A DNA stretch of 34,522 nt from a virus. This document shows, piece after piece, positions 9,773 to 18,197 of the stretch. The notes under the pieces were generated by a model. That model was not told the DNA's origin. It saw nothing but the letters and a program-made list of their open reading frames with translations, and searched no databases. Numbering within the stretch: position 1 is the first letter of the stretch; each line of letters opens with the position of its first letter. The translations under genes were made by a program, and so were the position numbers. The stretch is from positions 1 through 34,522 of the IMG/VR virus record IMGVR_UViG_3300042289_000426; one strand, given 5' to 3'.

Positions 9773-10975
9773 TTACGCTACGCGGATAAGCTTACCGTGT
9801 GCACGGCGTTCTGATGTACCAACTGAGAGAGTTGATGCGATTGGGACAACCTCATCCAGTGTTCCCTGGATACGGTCGGCTGGGTATGTCTTCATGAACT
9901 CGCCAGCAAGGTACGCAAAGCGTAGAGCTGGAGCGTGGATGAAGTATGCTTCTGCTACAGGGCAGTCTGGATCTAGACGGACAGTGATGCCATCGAATGA
10001 GATCTCACGGAAGCGAGTCTCAGCCTTGTTGACATTGCTGAAGTCGTAACGACCCTTGTCCTGTAGGTAAGCTTCGAACTCTTCGTAGACGTCGAACCCA
10101 GCGATGATGTGGGTTGGGCGCTTACGTGAAGCTGCGTAGATTGAGTTCACAACTGAACGGAAAGCCGTCAAGATGTCAACTGTTGCCTTAGACTTGGTCT
10201 GGACTGTTGAGCGCCAGAAGTCCTTGATGTCAGAGCAAACTACAGAACCAGTTGTTGATGTTGTACCAACAGTTGCTGATGTTGCAGTTGTGTAGCTGAT
10301 TGTTGTAGCGGTCACAGCTGTTAGTACGAAAGTACCAGCAACAGCAGGGATTACGCCAGTTACAGTGACGGTGTCACCAACGATGTAGTCGTTTGCACCG
10401 ATTGTTAGAGTAGCAGTTGTACCTGCACGCTCGTAGTCGGTTACGGCTTCTGTGGATACACCACCGCGGATACCACCAACAGTACGGGCTGAAGATGTTG
10501 TAATCTTGTCCGTAGATGCGATGAGTTCGCGAAGTGATAGGATGTCTCCAGAAGAGCTTGAAGCTGACCACAGTTCAGCGACAATGAAGTCCTGATGATC
10601 TGCGGTTGCGCCCTTGACGTATTCCTCAACGAGGTTTACGACCTGCTCTGGTCCAGTGTTCTGGAGGATGTCTGAGTGCTTGACACGGAACGGAGTCAAG
10701 ACGGTCTTTGACCAGTCGTAAACAGCAGCACCGATGGTGTCTGCAGAAACGGCTGTTGAGTATCCGCCTGAGCCTGTAGCTGTGTCGTAAGCGGTCGCGC
10801 CGAGGTTAGCCGCACGAAGTGGGATAACGAGGCCGCGGCCTGTCTGTGACTTCGACTCTTGCTTGAAGAGTTCGAGAGTCGGGTGTGTTAGAAGAACGTT
10901 GTCAGCTAGGACCTTCTCATACTTTTGTAGAGTGGTCGCGAACAGCTGAGTGAACGCTGCATTTCCTAGGGCCAT
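9773..10975 (-). CDS. Major capsid protein with an inserted beta-rich segment
   Basis: This 400-residue protein starts at ATG 10975-10973 behind AAAGGTG. The position after portal and scaffold and before the adaptor, a terminator directly after it, and sequence features such as a helical N-terminus, a central PTHIIAGFDVYEEFEAYLQD segment and a C-terminal GTLDEVVPIASTLSVG strand pair are typical of HK97-fold coat proteins. Residues about 183-246 are a Thr, Val and Ala-rich beta segment (DYIVGDTVTVTGV and repeats). It resembles small Ig-like or carbohydrate-facing insertions and interrupts the otherwise mixed alpha/beta sequence. The identification rests on context plus fold-level patterns rather than a searched match. 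Confidence 0.85.
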   Translation of the reverse strand: MALGNAAFTQLFATTLQKYEKVLADNVLLTHPTLELFKQESKSQTGRGLVIPLRAANLGATAYDTATGSGGYSTAVSADTIGAAVYDWSKTVLTPFRVKHSDILQNTGPEQVVNLVEEYVKGATADHQDFIVAELWSASSSSGDILSLRELIASTDKITTSSARTVGGIRGGVSTEAVTDYERAGTTATLTIGANDYIVGDTVTVTGVIPAVAGTFVLTAVTATTISYTTATSATVGTTSTTGSVVCSDIKDFWRSTVQTKSKATVDILTAFRSVVNSIYAASRKRPTHIIAGFDVYEEFEAYLQDKGRYDFSNVNKAETRFREISFDGITVRLDPDCPVAEAYFIHAPALRFAYLAGEFMKTYPADRIQGTLDEVVPIASTLSVGTSERRAHGKLIRVA

Positions 10976-11018
10976 TAGGGTTCACCTTTCTAGTGAGAGT
11001 AGTTGGCTTGAGAGATTG

Positions 11019-12053
11019 CTAGAACTCGATTTCCTTCATCGTTGATTGGATGAGGGAACGCAAGTCCTTTGGATTGTCTACCGAAGTAACGCCGCTTGCG
11101 CCTGCGCCTCTGCGGGATACAACCCGTGTAGCCTGTTTCTTATCCCGCAACGGTTGGCTACGCTTTGCGGAAGCACGCTGTTCCTTGTTCTGCTCATAGA
11201 TCATGGCAGCATAGGCTTTGCGAAGATCGAGAATGCTATTGTCGCGGGCATAACGTAGAACGTCTGCCTTGAACTCTGCACGGTCTCGGGCCGTTGGAAG
11301 GTCTAGCTCCTCTTCGGAAATGATCTCGGTGATCTGGTTCTCGAAGGCGGCCATTGCTTCCTGAATACGAGCTTCGGTTGAAGCGGCTTCCGCATCTTGG
11401 ATGCGACGTGCTTCAGCTTGCTCACGAGACTCGACCTCACGACGAAGTCGTTCGATCTCAGTATCGGTTGACCAGGCTTTCTTTGTAGTCTCATCAATAC
11501 CGAAGTACTGAAGAGCCTCTGCCGTAAGTAGGTCGTTGGCTGCTGCTTCCTTGATCAACAGGCCTAGCATGTAGCTAGGATTATCCGTTGAACCCAGGAG
11601 GCTTGTGAGGACGGTTACGGGGCTAGATTCCCATGCTTCGTCTAAAGACGAAAGCTGTTGAATCGCTCCTTGATAGTCACCTATCTCGGCCTCTAGTGCT
11701 TCGCGTTCTTCTTTCAGGGCCTGCATAGACCGTGTGAAGTGTGCTTGGCGTTGGTATCCAGCTTTGAGTTCATCGAATGTTACTTCGATCTCTTCACCAT
11801 CAACCACGACGACGAAGGTATCATCATCGTCTGCAATGTCTTCGTCACCTTCCTCATCTTCTTCGATACTAGACTCGTCGTCCTCGTCTTCGTACTCAGC
11901 GTCTTCGGACTCATCATCCTCTAGATCTACTTCGTCTTCAAGATCAAGGTCTACCAGGTCTTCGTCTTCAGCTGTCTCTAGATTGTCGACGTCTGTCGGT
12001 TCTAGTTCTGTGATAGCCTCGTTGATGATGTCTGTTAGGTTTACATCTGACAT
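11019..12053 (-). CDS. Scaffolding protein, strongly acidic
   Basis: I place the start at ATG 12053, where AGGA lies a suitable distance upstream. The frame extends back to 12098, but that extension lacks a ribosome site. The product is 344 residues. Residues about 14-85 are almost entirely Asp and Glu with Ser (for example EDEDLVDLDLEDEVDLED). Residues about 90-280 are helical and charged, with coiled-coil character, and the C-terminus is basic (KRSQPLRDKKQATRVVSRR). An acidic N-terminus, helical middle and basic C-terminal tail immediately before the capsid gene is the classic scaffold arrangement, the basic tail docking to coat protein. Function is assigned by composition and position. Confidence 0.85.
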   Translation of the reverse strand: MSDVNLTDIINEAITELEPTDVDNLETAEDEDLVDLDLEDEVDLEDDESEDAEYEDEDDESSIEEDEEGDEDIADDDDTFVVVVDGEEIEVTFDELKAGYQRQAHFTRSMQALKEEREALEAEIGDYQGAIQQLSSLDEAWESSPVTVLTSLLGSTDNPSYMLGLLIKEAAANDLLTAEALQYFGIDETTKKAWSTDTEIERLRREVESREQAEARRIQDAEAASTEARIQEAMAAFENQITEIISEEELDLPTARDRAEFKADVLRYARDNSILDLRKAYAAMIYEQNKEQRASAKRSQPLRDKKQATRVVSRRGAGASGVTSVDNPKDLRSLIQSTMKEIEF

Positions 12054-12199
12054 GCGTTTCCTGCTTTCTCTCGAGTGACTCTCTGGTGGTTGTCCCAATG
12101 GCGCGGGGTCCAGCGTTGAATCTTGTTCGGTTATGAGGGGCAGGTTACCCCTCTATCATGTACACATTGCGGGGTTTGAAGTTGCCCGCATTATGGACA
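12054..12199 (-). other. Intergenic gap with two hairpins
   Basis: This 146-nt gap separates the small acidic gene from the scaffold gene. It holds two clear inverted repeats: TGCGGG/CCCGCA around an 11-nt loop (12168-12190 region) and GAGGGG/CCCCTC around a 7-nt loop (about 12135-12153). Neither is followed by a U-run on the minus strand. They could be RNA-stability or weak termination structures. No promoter consensus was convincing. Confidence 0.4.
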
Positions 12200-12457
12200 C
12201 TAGTCTTCGTAGTCTTCGTCGTCCTCTTCTTCGTCGCCTTCGCGAGAAGAGAGCTCGGACGATACGGCGTCTGCTAGCTCTTCGAGGTCTTCTACAGACA
12301 TTTTAGAAAGAGGATGCATCTTGAGCATCTTATCCAGCCCACCCTTTTCAGAGTAGTCTTCACCCTCATCTTCCATCTTGCCCTTGCCACCCTTTGGGCC
12401 GCCTAGCACGATCATCAGATCGAGAGCTTTCTTCTTGTCGTTCTTGTCCATTGGCAT
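12200..12457 (-). CDS. Small acidic protein between portal and scaffold
   Basis: An 85-residue product if ATG 12457 is used, which lies eight bases after an AGGAAGG site; upstream in-frame GTG 12466 and ATG 12463 are too close to that site. The N-terminus is Lys-rich (MDKNDKKKALD), followed by a short Gly/Lys stretch, and the C-terminus is Asp/Glu-rich (EGDEEEDDEDYED). It starts 13 bases after the portal stop codon. Small acidic proteins at this position often belong to the head-assembly set, but I do not recognise a family and no function is claimed. Confidence 0.75.
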   Translation of the reverse strand: MPMDKNDKKKALDLMIVLGGPKGGKGKMEDEGEDYSEKGGLDKMLKMHPLSKMSVEDLEELADAVSSELSSREGDEEEDDEDYED

Positions 12458-12470
12458 TGTCATCACCTTC

Positions 12471-14372
12471 CTAAAGTGCCAGTCCGCCTGCGGTTGCTCC
12501 AGGTACGCCTGGGCCTCCGAAGGATTCCATTACCGCTTCTGCTGGTGCAGGCTGTGCTGCCTGCTGTGCAGCCATCATGTCTTCAAGAATAGGCTGCGGT
12601 GCTGCCATCTCTTCTGGTACCATCTCTTCAGGTGCGGCTTCTTCAGGCAGCATCTCTGCTGGAGCTTCTTCGGCCTTCACCATCAAGTAGTTTGGATCGT
12701 ACCCCATGTCGCGTAGTGCCATGCGGATAGCGTTGGTTACGTCGTAGCCAAGCTGTGACAGAGTTGGAACAACTGTCTGCAGGGTTTGGATACCACGCTG
12801 AGCGCGGGTAGCTGGGTTGAGAGCGCGAGTTGATCCGCCTTCTACGCCAACCTTGAACTCTCCGAAGATGTCTGATGCAGATACTCGAAGCCACATGGCT
12901 CCACCTGCTCCAGCAATACGGATTGCACGGTTTTCATCTAGGAACTCCTGGCAGAGGAGAAGGATACGCTGGCCGATACCAGAGATACCGCTTTCTACTG
13001 CTGCAAGCTTATCCTGCGCACGTAGTGTGGCTACACCGTCCACCACGGCTGCGGCCGTCGCTGACATACGGTCAGCGCCTACGCCGCCTGCCTGGAAGTC
13101 GTTGATGCCTAGAACCTTGGTCATTGCATCTTGTAACTTCTCATCCATTGCGTATGCATCTGAAGGTGTGGCTAGACGCTCGAGAGGTCTGATTACATCA
13201 TCCAGGCTTGATGACTCTGGAATGTCCATGACGATAACCTGATCAGCAAGAGGTGATTCCAGTTGCTTCTTGAGTTCAGGAGTAGCGTGACGCTTACGGA
13301 TAGCGTACTTGTTACCAGAACGCTTTAGGTCATCAAGTTGTGCACGTGTTACTTCACCGAGCATGAGCTGGATACCAGCAATGTTCTCTAGGTCACCGAA
13401 TGCCCAGCACTGCATACCACCGTCGTTGTAGTTGCGGAAGTGTACGAATGGTGGGTAACGGTGCTGATAAGGGATCGGGCCTTCATAGAGTGGCTCTGAT
13501 CCATCGATCTGGAATACTGTGAGTTCACGTGTGGTCATGTCGTAGAACTCGTAGATCACTGCGTAGCTTAGTACTTCAGGCAGAGTTGTCTGACCATTGA
13601 GGTACGTTGATACGAGCTGATCTGATGCGATAGCAGCATCTACTGAGATAGGGGCATCTTCACCAAAACGCTCATAGAGTTCATCTAGTGGTAGACGTAG
13701 TCGCTGGCATACCCAACGTGCAGTCTCAATACGACGAGCATCCTTAGGCATGAACATGTCGTAAGGTGATACGTACTCTACGAATGGATCATCTGCTTCA
13801 ACGCGCTCGTAGGTAAACTGTGCTTTGTTATCTTTGCGTAGATCGCTCATTTCTGGAGCAAAACCATCAGCTGTTGCTTCTGCTTGCTCTACAGCAATCA
13901 TAGCCTCGTCCATAAGCATCTGTGGTTCTTCTTCGTACTCGCTGGCTACGTACTCCCATCCTACTTTGACGAATCCGTTACCGAGCTTGAGCATGTCTTC
14001 AGTTGCCGCCTTGACATCGTCAGTGGCGTTAGTGCGCTTCCAGAAGTACGAAAGTACTGCTTGAGCGAATGTTGCATTGTCTTCTGTAATCTCATCTTGA
14101 CCACCGACAGGTGTAACGATCATCTGAGGATCGCGAGATACAATAGAAGTCGCCATCAACGAAATGTGCGGCAAGGTCATGTTGATGGTCTTGAGTAGAT
14201 TACCTGGAATGGGTGTTGGGGTAAGATCTGCGAAGTCGCGAGCATTGAGGTCGCGGCGTAGCCCAGTACGATACAGGCCTTCAAGGATCTTCCAGTGCTG
14301 GTGCAGCGGGTCCATACGACGGACTGCGTCGCGCATAAGCATCTGCTTATCGTTTAGTGTGAACTTCTTCAT
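12471..14372 (-). CDS. Portal protein
   Basis: This 633-residue protein is encoded directly after the large terminase. Its length, the N-terminal helical segment, the central DPFVEYVSPYDMFMPKDARR stretch and the following receptor-like beta strands match podovirus-type portal proteins, in which a V-[SD]P-x-D-[IM]-F-x-D/K-P motif is recurrent. Residues about 330-480 (GDLENIAGIQLMLGEVTRAQ onward) resemble the long helical stem, and the C-terminus is a Pro, Glu, Ala and Met-rich tail. The portal forms the dodecameric ring through which DNA enters and leaves the head. Identification is by pattern and gene order. Confidence 0.9.
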   Translation of the reverse strand: MKKFTLNDKQMLMRDAVRRMDPLHQHWKILEGLYRTGLRRDLNARDFADLTPTPIPGNLLKTINMTLPHISLMATSIVSRDPQMIVTPVGGQDEITEDNATFAQAVLSYFWKRTNATDDVKAATEDMLKLGNGFVKVGWEYVASEYEEEPQMLMDEAMIAVEQAEATADGFAPEMSDLRKDNKAQFTYERVEADDPFVEYVSPYDMFMPKDARRIETARWVCQRLRLPLDELYERFGEDAPISVDAAIASDQLVSTYLNGQTTLPEVLSYAVIYEFYDMTTRELTVFQIDGSEPLYEGPIPYQHRYPPFVHFRNYNDGGMQCWAFGDLENIAGIQLMLGEVTRAQLDDLKRSGNKYAIRKRHATPELKKQLESPLADQVIVMDIPESSSLDDVIRPLERLATPSDAYAMDEKLQDAMTKVLGINDFQAGGVGADRMSATAAAVVDGVATLRAQDKLAAVESGISGIGQRILLLCQEFLDENRAIRIAGAGGAMWLRVSASDIFGEFKVGVEGGSTRALNPATRAQRGIQTLQTVVPTLSQLGYDVTNAIRMALRDMGYDPNYLMVKAEEAPAEMLPEEAAPEEMVPEEMAAPQPILEDMMAAQQAAQPAPAEAVMESFGGPGVPGATAGGLAL

Positions 14373-14404
14373 GTGTACTCCAGGTTTGTGGGTTGTGGGT
14401 TGGT

Positions 14405-16117
14405 TTACTCATAGCCTCCGCCAAAGACAAAGCTGTCCCAGGCTTCTTGCTGAGCCATCTCCGCGTCTGCTATCGTTCTAGCGCGAATCTCGCGCATTCT
14501 TGATAGGTCGACACGAATAGTGCTGCTATCATCATGTTGTACTGGGGCGGAGATCTCCAGGTTCTCGCAGACTACCCAGAGGGCAATCGCTAGGGACATG
14601 ACCAAGTCGTCGTGGCAGCCATAGTCGGCGGCGTATTTTACTCCACCCCCAGGGAGTTCCTGCCTTACAAACTGGTGGAGTTCTTCGAGGAGTAGCGGGT
14701 GCATGCCGCGCAAGCCTGGCTTGTCACTGTTTGCAGTAGCAAGATACTCTGCTAGCTTGTCAACCACCATGCGGCGTCTGTCAGCCGACATTGGGAATGA
14801 GAACAAGCGGTCCGATCTCTGGACCCCTCGGCGCCCAGTAGGGCGAAAAATGTATGGATGCTCGTACCCGAGGTTTCTATGTAGCTCGTTGATAGGCAGC
14901 TGTCCTTGTCCACCCTGATCTTCCACAGCCAGTAGTGCTGGTCTACCCTGGCCTGTGTAGAATCTACCGAATAGGTCAATCTCTGCCGCCCACTCGACTG
15001 GTTCGACTGTATTGGCTCGATAAAAACCAACGATACGCGGAACACCATCCTCGTCAACACTCAACACATGGGCGGTCGAATAGTCGCCGCCACGCCCTTG
15101 GGCGGGGTCGGCACCGATGTAGTAGGCAAAGGATGGATCTGGAAAAATGTCTGCAACCCAGAAGTGACCGTTCTCGTCTTCTTCGAAGCCGATTCCGTTC
15201 TCATCCTGGACCAGGGTTCCCCTGGAGAAGGTGTCTGGGATGTCGTGGGGTAGGTTTACGAAGCGAGGGTTACCTGATTCACGGAATGCTTCCATGTCAT
15301 CTGATGGGTACTCTGAGTAGAACTCCCATGGGTTGGCTGCAAACTCTCGCCGCTTAGCCTCGTATTCTTTTTCAGAGATAAGGCGGGATGCTGACCATGG
15401 TTGAAAGAGTGGGACGAACTGGTTCTGCTTAGCCTTGGCACCCTTGTAGATCTTAGCGAACTCATTGTAGGCACCACGTGCGGTAGAGATAATGATCAAT
15501 CGCCCACCAGCGTCAGTCGTAGGCATGATGGTTCGATACGTGTTGGTGGGATCTGGCATGAGTGCGAACTCGTCGAGAATAACCATGGTTGCAGTTTCAC
15601 CAGCACCAGCAGTCTCTGTACCCGCGAATGACTTTACCTGACACTTCATTCCGTCAGGGAACTCGAACTCCAGCTTGTATTCAGCGGCCTTCTGTAAAGA
15701 AGGTCCGCGTTCTTTCATCCAGTCTGGTAAGAACTGATACATGAACTTGACCATACCAAGGTTTTTGTTGGCTGAGTCTTGGTTCTTTGAGACCAGGAGA
15801 AGGTTCGATCCAGGTTGGAACAGGCAGTGCCAGAGGATGTCGGCCATGGCTAGGGTGGTGAAACCGAGCTGACGGGCCTTGACTATGACCGTAAAACGGT
15901 TGTCATTCCACGTGTCGAGAGCCTCTTCCTGATAATCGAAGAGCTCGAACTTGGTACGACCGCGCTGATCCCACTTAGGCTGTACTTGGATGTAGACGTA
16001 GTTCTTGATGAAGTACCGCTTGTCAGCCGCACATCTACGCCACTCGAGTTCTACCCAAAGCTTCTGCTTCTTGCGGGCGAGCTTTACCTCAGAGGTCTTG
16101 TTCAGGGAAGTCATCAT
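14405..16117 (-). CDS. terL: Terminase large subunit (packaging ATPase and nuclease)
   Basis: A 570-residue protein with both terminase domains visible. The ATPase has a Walker A-type segment VKARQLGFTT at about 79-88, Walker B TMVILDEF at about 177-184 and a STARG coupling motif near 211-215. The RNase H-like nuclease shows acidic residues in YYIGADPAQG (D337), LLAVED (E399, D400) and GCHDDLVMSLA (D503, D504). The VxKARQxGxTT style is that of the classical large terminase family. It starts at tandem ATG codons 16117 and 16114, overlapping the preceding small gene. It drives DNA into the portal and cuts concatemers with the small subunit. Confidence 0.96.
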   Translation of the reverse strand: MMTSLNKTSEVKLARKKQKLWVELEWRRCAADKRYFIKNYVYIQVQPKWDQRGRTKFELFDYQEEALDTWNDNRFTVIVKARQLGFTTLAMADILWHCLFQPGSNLLLVSKNQDSANKNLGMVKFMYQFLPDWMKERGPSLQKAAEYKLEFEFPDGMKCQVKSFAGTETAGAGETATMVILDEFALMPDPTNTYRTIMPTTDAGGRLIIISTARGAYNEFAKIYKGAKAKQNQFVPLFQPWSASRLISEKEYEAKRREFAANPWEFYSEYPSDDMEAFRESGNPRFVNLPHDIPDTFSRGTLVQDENGIGFEEDENGHFWVADIFPDPSFAYYIGADPAQGRGGDYSTAHVLSVDEDGVPRIVGFYRANTVEPVEWAAEIDLFGRFYTGQGRPALLAVEDQGGQGQLPINELHRNLGYEHPYIFRPTGRRGVQRSDRLFSFPMSADRRRMVVDKLAEYLATANSDKPGLRGMHPLLLEELHQFVRQELPGGGVKYAADYGCHDDLVMSLAIALWVVCENLEISAPVQHDDSSTIRVDLSRMREIRARTIADAEMAQQEAWDSFVFGGGYE

Positions 16118-16370
16118 CTAACCCATCGTCGTAATCAAACCCGTGCTTCTTCTCGTGGTAATCCATCACGATTGTTTCCGTGGCATGGACCAGAAGATCC
16201 AGGGTATCCTCTACGTTGTGCCCAGGTGGGCGCAGGACGCTGAAACCCACACGGCCATCTGGTGCTATGAACTCAAATACGATAGCGGCTGAGCCAATGA
16301 TGCAGCCTTCGCCGATAACGTGGGCCGCCTTCTTGTGGATGAACTTCGTGAAAGCGTCGTCATCGAACAT
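16089..16370 (-). CDS. Small acidic protein between the two terminase genes
   Basis: The longest frame here begins at 16613 inside the small terminase gene. ATG 16370, behind GAGG at eight bases, is the credible start and gives 93 residues. The product has a central hydrophobic beta/alpha core (GEGCIIGSAAIVFEFIAPDG and RVGFSVLRPPG) and an acidic tail (DYDDGLDDDFPEQDL). It lies ten bases after the small terminase stop and overlaps the large terminase start by 29 nt, so all three are probably co-translated. I do not recognise a family. A packaging accessory role would be a guess from position. Confidence 0.75.
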   Translation of the reverse strand: MFDDDAFTKFIHKKAAHVIGEGCIIGSAAIVFEFIAPDGRVGFSVLRPPGHNVEDTLDLLVHATETIVMDYHEKKHGFDYDDGLDDDFPEQDL

Positions 16371-16380
16371 AGTCTTTGCC

Positions 16381-16950
16381 TCAGTCACTTTCTCCAGGGC
16401 TAACTGCAGCTCCTGATTGGTCAGGTCCAGATACTCTGTAACCTTGCGACCGCAAATAATCCGCAAGATAGTCTTCTCCAACAACCAGGGCAGTCTCCAA
16501 GAGTAGCTCAGAAAGGTCAAGGCCAGCAAGATCCGACGTTCTCGCAGCCGCCTCTTCAGCGACGAAGTCTTTTCCATAAGTTTTGAAATAAAGGTCGAGA
16601 TACTTTGGGTCACCTGTCATCGCTCCTTTGACTAGGGCAGACTTGATCTGCAGGTATTCTTCATCAGGATTCTCTGGGTTGGAGGCCTCTTCGAGGTCCT
16701 CCTCCAGGACTGCAGGTGTGCCGTCTACCGAGACGGCCTGGATACCCTTCTTACCTTTGGCGCCTTGCTTCTTCTCCAATAGGGCCTGGAATAGGGGGTC
16801 AGTCTGCCAACGGCGGATTGTGCGGTCAGAGATCTTGTGGGCGATCGCGTACTCCGCCTTGTTGCGGGGGAGATTCAAGCGTTCGCGCTGGGCGTCGTCT
16901 AGGGCAAGCCAGTTAGCATAGGCTTCCCATTGTGGGCTGATTGCGCTCAT
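16381..16950 (-). CDS. terS: Terminase small subunit
   Basis: I choose ATG 16950, directly behind GAGGAGGTCGA, rather than the upstream ATG 16995, giving 189 residues. The N-terminal half holds a helix-turn-helix: RNKAEYAIAHKISDRTIRRWQTDP at about 29-52, with the Trp typical of phage small terminases and related DNA-binding domains. Residues about 60-90 are a charged linker and residues about 95-160 are helical, suited to oligomer formation. It is the first confident gene of the leftward late operon and sits one gene before the large terminase. The small subunit recognises the packaging site, which may therefore lie nearby. Confidence 0.85.
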   Translation of the reverse strand: MSAISPQWEAYANWLALDDAQRERLNLPRNKAEYAIAHKISDRTIRRWQTDPLFQALLEKKQGAKGKKGIQAVSVDGTPAVLEEDLEEASNPENPDEEYLQIKSALVKGAMTGDPKYLDLYFKTYGKDFVAEEAAARTSDLAGLDLSELLLETALVVGEDYLADYLRSQGYRVSGPDQSGAAVSPGESD

Positions 16951-17010
16951 TCGACCTCCTCGAAAGTTAGGAGAGGGTGGAGTCCTGCCATCCAAGAGCT
17001 TGGGGTCTGC

Positions 17011-17109
17011 TCACCAGCGGAGGAGGGTTGGGAAGTCTAAGCGCGTCTTGCGGTTGGGTCCGCCCACCACTACCGATGGGGCAACCCTTGTAAGGCGCTC
17101 GTACTTCAT
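17011..17109 (-). CDS. Possible 32-residue basic peptide upstream of the small terminase
   Basis: A short leftward frame runs from ATG 17109 to TGA 17011. It has an AAGGAG ribosome site (17118-17123) exactly eight bases before the start, one of the better sites in the region. The peptide begins MKYERLTRVAPSVVVGGPNR and is basic, with Trp last. It ends 60 bases before the small terminase start. It may be a true micro-gene or a leader peptide for the late operon. The only support is the ribosome site and position. Confidence 0.4.
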   Translation of the reverse strand: MKYERLTRVAPSVVVGGPNRKTRLDFPTLLRW

Positions 17110-17248
17110 TAGATGGTCTCCTTACAGAAACCACCCTCTCACTATTGTTCAACCTTGGGGCTTGGACACCCACATGTATTGGACAAAATACGCTTCGCTG
17201 CGCTCGCGGATCTTTGCTACGTCAATACGAATACAACCAGCACGGTGT

Positions 17249-17333
17249 GGGCAGTCTTCTCCGATTCACGTAAGAGCACCTGGGCTGCGGCGCCCTTGGG
17301 GGCGACCGCGGCCGCGCCTAGCTCTTACTGTCC
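17249..17333 (+). repeat. Imperfect palindromic element, copy A
   Basis: The arms GTAAGAGC (17270-17277) and GCTCTTAC (17321-17328) enclose an ACCTG internal loop and a GC-rich stem, GCGG-CGCCC with GGGCG-A-CCGC, capped by TTGG. GGGCAGT (17249-17255) can also pair with ACTGTCC (17327-17333). The minus strand of 20929-20990 carries a diverged copy in the same order: AGCACCTGG, GCCCTTGG, GGGCG, CCT-GCTT, ACTGTCC. The function is unknown; an origin hairpin, a protein-binding site or a structured RNA are all possible. Confidence 0.55.
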
Positions 17334-18043
17334 TCCCATTTGACCCGCGTTTTGTACAAACAGGCAGAAAAACCACTGTGACCTGCATCACAGGATTAGC
17401 GGACAAACGTGCCCAGCTCCGTCCGCATAAACCAGGGCCTTGTCCTAGCCTGGATGTCCGCTCCCTGGGCCCCTGATCTGCCTGGAATCAGGGCTTGGGT
17501 GGGCCTTCCCTGTCCAGGATACGGGGGTAGGTGTTTCAGGTAAAGACGTATTGAGCTATCCCAGGTGGGAGTCGGACACCGAAAATGGTGATAAAATGGC
17601 TGGTGGGTAGTACATACACACGACCCGACCCGAGCGGGGGATCCCCCAGGGGTCTGGGGCAGGGGCAACCAGGAAACCAGGACCAGGCCTGCCCTGCTCC
17701 CCGTCCTCCTGGCCGTCCCGATGTCCTGGCTGACCTGGCGGTCCTGGTCGGGGGGCAGGTCGGGATGGGCCGAGGCGACCCCACCCACACCTGCAAGCTG
17801 GACTGCCGAGAATCCCACCCAGCATTGGCCCCCTACCCCTGACGGACGGGGACGGCAGGGAACTGGAGACGGCGAGCTACAGCTCGACGGCTGCAGGGCG
17901 CAGGCTCTGGTGTCCCCGACACAGAACCCAGGACACCTGGCCCTTGTATCCTGGACAGGTGCCCCTACAGTCCTGGTTGCCCCAGCTCATCCAGCACCAG
18001 GAGCCTCACGGCTACGGAGCCTACCAGAACCTGTCAAGTATCC

Positions 18044-18096
18044 AAAACAACGGACACACAACAAGGCCTATGGCGCGCCGCCAGGAGGCGCCGCAC
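18044..18096. repeat. Diverged direct repeat, first copy
   Basis: Starting with AAAACAACGGACACACAACA, this stretch recurs exactly 101 bases downstream (18145-18197). The first 31 bases match at 26 positions, sharing CACAACAAGGCC, and the match continues more weakly for about 20 bases. It lies about 200 bases before the first early gene, where operators or promoter-proximal binding sites would be expected. Confidence 0.5.
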
Positions 18097-18144
18097 CGTC
18101 GGCTGTATCGAGCTACAGACCACCAATGCAGGTGGGAATCTCGA

Positions 18145-18197
18145 AAAACAACAAACGCACAACAAGGCCCCTGGCACCCCGCCATGGGACACCACAC
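18145..18197. repeat. Diverged direct repeat, second copy
   Basis: Second copy of the repeat at 18044-18096, starting AAAACAACAAACGCACAACA. Spacing between copies is 101 bases, close to an integral number of DNA helical turns. It lies about 60 bases before the first early gene. No known operator motif is recognised. Confidence 0.5.

Noticed and set aside
11734-12078. Rightward serine-rich frame opposite the scaffold gene
   Set aside because: Antisense of the Asp/Glu codons of the acidic scaffold region, which read as Ser/Val repeats on the other strand.
15800-15820. GGTTCGATCC T-loop-like sequence near 15807
   Set aside because: It lies within the large terminase coding sequence, and no flanking acceptor stem of the required kind is present.
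17162-17193. Promoter with repeated TTGGACA boxes
   Set aside because: TTGGACA occurs twice 17 bases apart, but no acceptable -10 lies at proper spacing on the plus strand, so I did not annotate a promoter.
17270-17328. Palindrome A as a rho-independent terminator
   Set aside because: Strong stem, but no U-run on either strand and a large internal loop; the related inverted copy at 20929-20990 suggests another role.
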